From assembly GCF_964028515.1 (NCBI RefSeq), contig NZ_OZ034788.1:558001-622000 (forward strand): a stretch of DNA of 64,000 bases, read 5' to 3'. Each line of letters opens with the position of its first letter. The first letter of the stretch is position 1. Source of the stretch: Wolbachia endosymbiont (group B) of Hofmannophila pseudospretella (GTDB lineage Bacteria > Pseudomonadota > Alphaproteobacteria > Rickettsiales > Anaplasmataceae). Positions 61,398 to 64,000 of this stretch are shown here, piece by piece. Below the pieces are notes generated by a model. It saw only the letters and a list, made by a program, of their open reading frames with translations, made no database searches and was not told the origin of the DNA. Made by a program: the position numbers and the translations under genes.

Positions 61398-61847
61398 GTA
61401 AAATATTAACTTAGCAATACAGTTTATTTCAAAAATTATCTATAGATTAGACACACCATTAGATCTTATACATAGTCATTTTTTAATGCCATAGCTGAGA
61501 GACGGAACTACTCTGCCTGCTCCCATTACCATGAAACTGTATGATACCAAAGTATAACGGTGTAAAAAATATGAAAAAATACCAATAAAAAAGGTAAAAT
61601 AACTTTAATAGTTAAAACCATAGGCGCCAGTTGGTTTTTAACTTAAAAATAAAAGTCAAGTATCAGGAATTCTAGACATAAACCCTCCTATATGAATAAA
61701 GAGCTAGCAAAAATAAACTTATATATTTTTTGCTGAAATTTGATTATTTGGTGAAAAAACCTGCAGGTGAAGATAGATTTTGGATCCTAAAAAACCTTCA
61801 TTTTCCACTATAATGAAGCTACCAGAGTCTATCAAGCAATTTTTTAT
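61398..61847. other. Intergenic region downstream of the MITE-like element
   Basis: About 450 bases, no gene. Contains repeat copy 2 and an imperfect hairpin (AGTTAAAACCA at 61610-61620 with TTGGTTTTTAACT at 61631-61643) of unknown role. Confidence 0.5.
61430..61505. repeat. Diverged direct repeat, copy 2
   Basis: Second copy of the segment at 60190-60270, with matching blocks CAAAAATTAT, ATTAGATCTTA, AGTCATT and TTTAATGCCATAGCTGA. Confidence 0.65.
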
Positions 61848-63209
61848 TTAAATTGCTTGCAATCTTTTTATACACTCATCTTTACCAAGAATTACCATGA
61901 TATCAATGATTCCAGGCGCATCCATTATTCCAGTTATTGGGGCGCGTAATGAGTGGTATATATCGCTCATTTTTATATTATGTAATTTTGAAAATTCCTT
62001 AATCTGAGAGGATAAAAAATTCTTATTCCAATCTTCACTACCTACACTCGAAAGAAATGATGCAAGTAACTTAATTACATCGAGGTTAGATTTGACAATT
62101 TGCTGAGCTTCTTCACTAAAATCAAGCGGCAGATCTTGAATATAAAACTTTGCTAAATCCAGCAGTTCGGTTAGATAGTTTGCTCTTTTCTTTAGCTCTG
62201 TTAGTCCTTGTAATAAATAGTTCTTTTTTATATCACTCAGTTTTAACATCGGAGCAAATGTATTTAAAATATCCAGATTGCTCATGTTACTAATATAATG
62301 ATTATTTAAATGTTCCAGTTTTTTAAAATCAAGTCGTGCAGGTGAACGACCGATGCTTTCTAAATTAAACCACTCTATTGCTTGCTCATCGCTAATAATC
62401 TCGTCATTGCCGTGACTCCAGCCAAGCCTAAGTAGGTAATTACGCATTGCCTGAGGCAATATTCCCATCCTTCCATAATCACAAACGTTTGTAGCATCAT
62501 GCCTTTTAGATAGCTTATTCCCGTCTTCTCCATGGATAAGAGGTACGTGCGCGAAGCGTGGAACATCAAAATCAAGAGCCTGATATATTAGCAATTGCTT
62601 GAAGGTATTAGTGAGGTGATCAGAGCCACGTATAATATCAGTTATTCCAACTGAATGATCGTCAACCACCACGGCAAAAATGTACGTTGGAGTGTTGTCA
62701 GAACGTAGAATTACTATGTCATCAAGTTGGTCACTATTTATCTTAACTTGGCCACATATCTTATCTTCAACAACAATATCTTCTGAGTCTGGCACTTTGA
62801 AACGGACAACAGGGTTTGCACTTGATGTCGAATGAGTACACTTATGCTTATATATTTTTCCTTCTTCTCTTGCTCTTATTTTCTTCTCCGCAACTTCATT
62901 CTCGGGGCAGTAACAATGATATGCCCTACCCTTTTCAACTAAAAGATTTGCAACCTCAATGTGCTGCTCTATTTTTTTTGATTGATATATTATTTCCCCA
63001 TCATAGTTTATTCCAAGCCATTTTAACCCATCTATTATTGCATCAATTGCTTCCTGTGTTGAACGTTTTCTATCTGTGTCTTCAATCCTCAGCAAAAATT
63101 TGCCGCTATGACGTTTCGCATAGAGCCAATTAAATAATGCAGTACGAGCTCCACCAATATGCAAGAATCCTGTTGGTGATGGAGCGAATCTAGTAACTAT
63201 ACCTGGCAT
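61848..63209 (-). CDS. gltX: Glutamyl-tRNA synthetase
   Basis: Charges tRNA-Glu. Class I motifs: HIGH-like HIGGARTALFNWLYA (about residue 17) and KMSKS-like KLSKRHDATN (about 237). 453 residues. Start MPGIVTRFAPSPTGFLHIGG is the family start. Many alphaproteobacteria, including Wolbachia, carry two gltX genes, one possibly charging tRNA-Gln before amidation; which one this is cannot be told here. Single minus-strand gene. Confidence 0.95.
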   Translation of the reverse strand: MPGIVTRFAPSPTGFLHIGGARTALFNWLYAKRHSGKFLLRIEDTDRKRSTQEAIDAIIDGLKWLGINYDGEIIYQSKKIEQHIEVANLLVEKGRAYHCYCPENEVAEKKIRAREEGKIYKHKCTHSTSSANPVVRFKVPDSEDIVVEDKICGQVKINSDQLDDIVILRSDNTPTYIFAVVVDDHSVGITDIIRGSDHLTNTFKQLLIYQALDFDVPRFAHVPLIHGEDGNKLSKRHDATNVCDYGRMGILPQAMRNYLLRLGWSHGNDEIISDEQAIEWFNLESIGRSPARLDFKKLEHLNNHYISNMSNLDILNTFAPMLKLSDIKKNYLLQGLTELKKRANYLTELLDLAKFYIQDLPLDFSEEAQQIVKSNLDVIKLLASFLSSVGSEDWNKNFLSSQIKEFSKLHNIKMSDIYHSLRAPITGIMDAPGIIDIMVILGKDECIKRLQAI

Positions 63210-63360
63210 ATTTGTCTATTGTGATAACGTAACCGATGATAACTAAAATTTGTACTTGCAACAACGTGGAACTATAGTAAATTTGAAAGATTAATTTACA
63301 TTTATTTTTAATAAACTGCATTGTATAATTTAATATTAGTGAATGCAGTGAGGTGTGTAT

Positions 63361-64000
63361 ATGGATAATTTATTTGAAATTGCAAGAGGAGTTATAACAA
63401 AAGAGGATGAAAATAAATTTATTGAAGCTTGCAAGAAAAGAGTTGCTTGTGTAGCTAAGCATAGAATTGATGAAAATGGAAACCCATTTCATATAGCAGC
63501 AAGTAAAGGAATTCTGTTACCTGCGTTAAAAGAGATTATAGAGTATTTAGAAGAAGATACTGAGAGCAGAGTCAAGAAAGCAAAAGATTGGGAGAAAGTA
63601 AAAAGCTTAAAAAAGGAATTTGAGAACAATAAGAAATATATTAAGGAAGCACTCCTCGATAAAAGCTATATTAAGGATGACGGGAAGAAGGTAGTATCAC
63701 CCCTTTATTTCTTGGACCCTGCAGAGCGGAAGGAAGTTAAGCAAATTGCAGACATAAAATGCAGCTTTATATGTAGTAAAAAGTTTCATCTATGCTTATA
63801 CATAGTAGGGGCTATAGTGTGTGCTATCGCTATGTGTATATCTTTGTATCTTCTATTTTCGGCTTCTCAATCTCTTGCATTGGCTTCAATAGCAACAATA
63901 GCTTCTGGAGGATCTTCATATCTGTTATTTAAGGCATGTAACGAGATATATAGCTTGAATAACGAAAGTACTACATTGACAGATCCTGATGTTATGCAAC
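63361..64000 (+). CDS. Ankyrin-like membrane protein (3' end beyond window)
   Basis: At least 213 residues, open to the window edge. N-terminus MDNLFEIARGVITKEDENKF, then one ankyrin-like unit (DENGNPFHIAASKGILLPAL, about residues 39-58), a charged helical region (EDTESRVKKAKDWEKVKSLK) and two membrane helices at about 146-165 (LCLYIVGAIVCAIAMCISLY) and 170-192 (ASQSLALASIATIASGGSSY). The remainder is missing. Ankyrin plus membrane helices suggests a host-interaction or membrane-scaffold protein; uncertain. Confidence 0.65.
   Translation, partial: MDNLFEIARGVITKEDENKFIEACKKRVACVAKHRIDENGNPFHIAASKGILLPALKEIIEYLEEDTESRVKKAKDWEKVKSLKKEFENNKKYIKEALLDKSYIKDDGKKVVSPLYFLDPAERKEVKQIADIKCSFICSKKFHLCLYIVGAIVCAIAMCISLYLLFSASQSLALASIATIASGGSSYLLFKACNEIYSLNNESTTLTDPDVMQ

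Noticed and set aside
61610..61643. Hairpin as terminator of gltX
   Set aside because: It lies over 200 bases from the gltX stop, has an imperfect stem and no clear T run on that strand.
1..64000. Cytoplasmic incompatibility (cif) genes, phage WO modules, CRISPR-Cas, toxin-antitoxin pairs
   Set aside because: I looked for deubiquitinase or nuclease cif architecture, phage structural genes, Cas motifs and short toxin/antitoxin pairs and found none.

Overview
The window is a chromosomal segment of a Wolbachia-type endosymbiont (Alphaproteobacteria, Rickettsiales, Anaplasmataceae). This rests on low-GC DNA, alphaproteobacterial gene content (CtrA, class I lysyl-tRNA synthetase, a PopZ-like protein), a type IV secretion operon virB3-virB4 followed by four very large virB6 paralogues, abundant decayed insertion sequences, a group II intron, ankyrin-like and mucin-like membrane proteins, and short palindromic repeats built on TCCCAGTG/CACTGGGA-type arms. 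The strain or supergroup cannot be named from the sequence alone.

Layout. 1-4.0 kb: the str operon on the minus strand (rpsL-rpsG-fusA-tuf; tuf runs off the left edge), with a recognisable promoter upstream of rpsL. 4.4-6.6 kb: prmC, a broken IS5-type transposase and a BON-domain lipoprotein. 6.8-12.8 kb: tRNA-Leu(UAG), then a tight protein-quality-control cluster tig-clpP-clpX-lon. 12.9-15.2 kb: a minus-strand pair, NodB-type polysaccharide deacetylase and PBP2, both wall-related. 15.4-20.9 kb: a comM/yifB ATPase, a small membrane protein, ftsZ overlapping an EVE-domain gene, a repeat-bearing gap, ybeY and sdhB. 20.9-24.4 kb (minus): gpsA, pgpA, a GNAT enzyme and a PAS-only protein that resembles the sensory half of a DivL-like kinase. 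24.4-25.4 kb: ctrA with two TTAA-N7-TTAA motifs upstream.

25.4-28.8 kb: an IS630-type element whose transposase is split by a complete group II intron of about 2.3 kb encoding its own reverse transcriptase/maturase; the left end of the IS appears to lie inside the 3' end of ctrA. 28.8-29.5 kb: transposon debris and RNase P RNA (minus). 29.7-31.9 kb: a mucin-like Thr/Ser-rich membrane protein. 32.2-36.2 kb: nuoE, tgt, a small membrane protein, an M16 peptidase and sodB. 36.6-37.2 kb: rsmD.

37.3-51.8 kb: the T4SS operon, read right to left as virB3, virB4, virB6-1 to virB6-4 and a soluble acidic 209-residue protein. Three of the four VirB6 proteins begin with lipoprotein signal peptides. 51.9-53.4 kb: lysS on the opposite strand. 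53.4-64.0 kb: a repeat-rich gap, a five-repeat ankyrin-like membrane protein, rlmE (probably with a non-standard start), a PopZ-like gene, a TolC-family protein, rplM-rpsI, an HU/IHF gene, pdxJ, a dead hsp20 next to a MITE-like element, gltX, and the start of an ankyrin-like membrane protein that runs off the right edge.

The genes are mostly core translation, proteolysis, division and respiration. Accessory interest is concentrated in the nested IS/intron at ctrA, the T4SS operon, the host-interaction candidates (mucin-like and ankyrin-like proteins), and a reduced Caulobacter-type regulatory set (CtrA, DivL-like PAS protein, PopZ-like protein).
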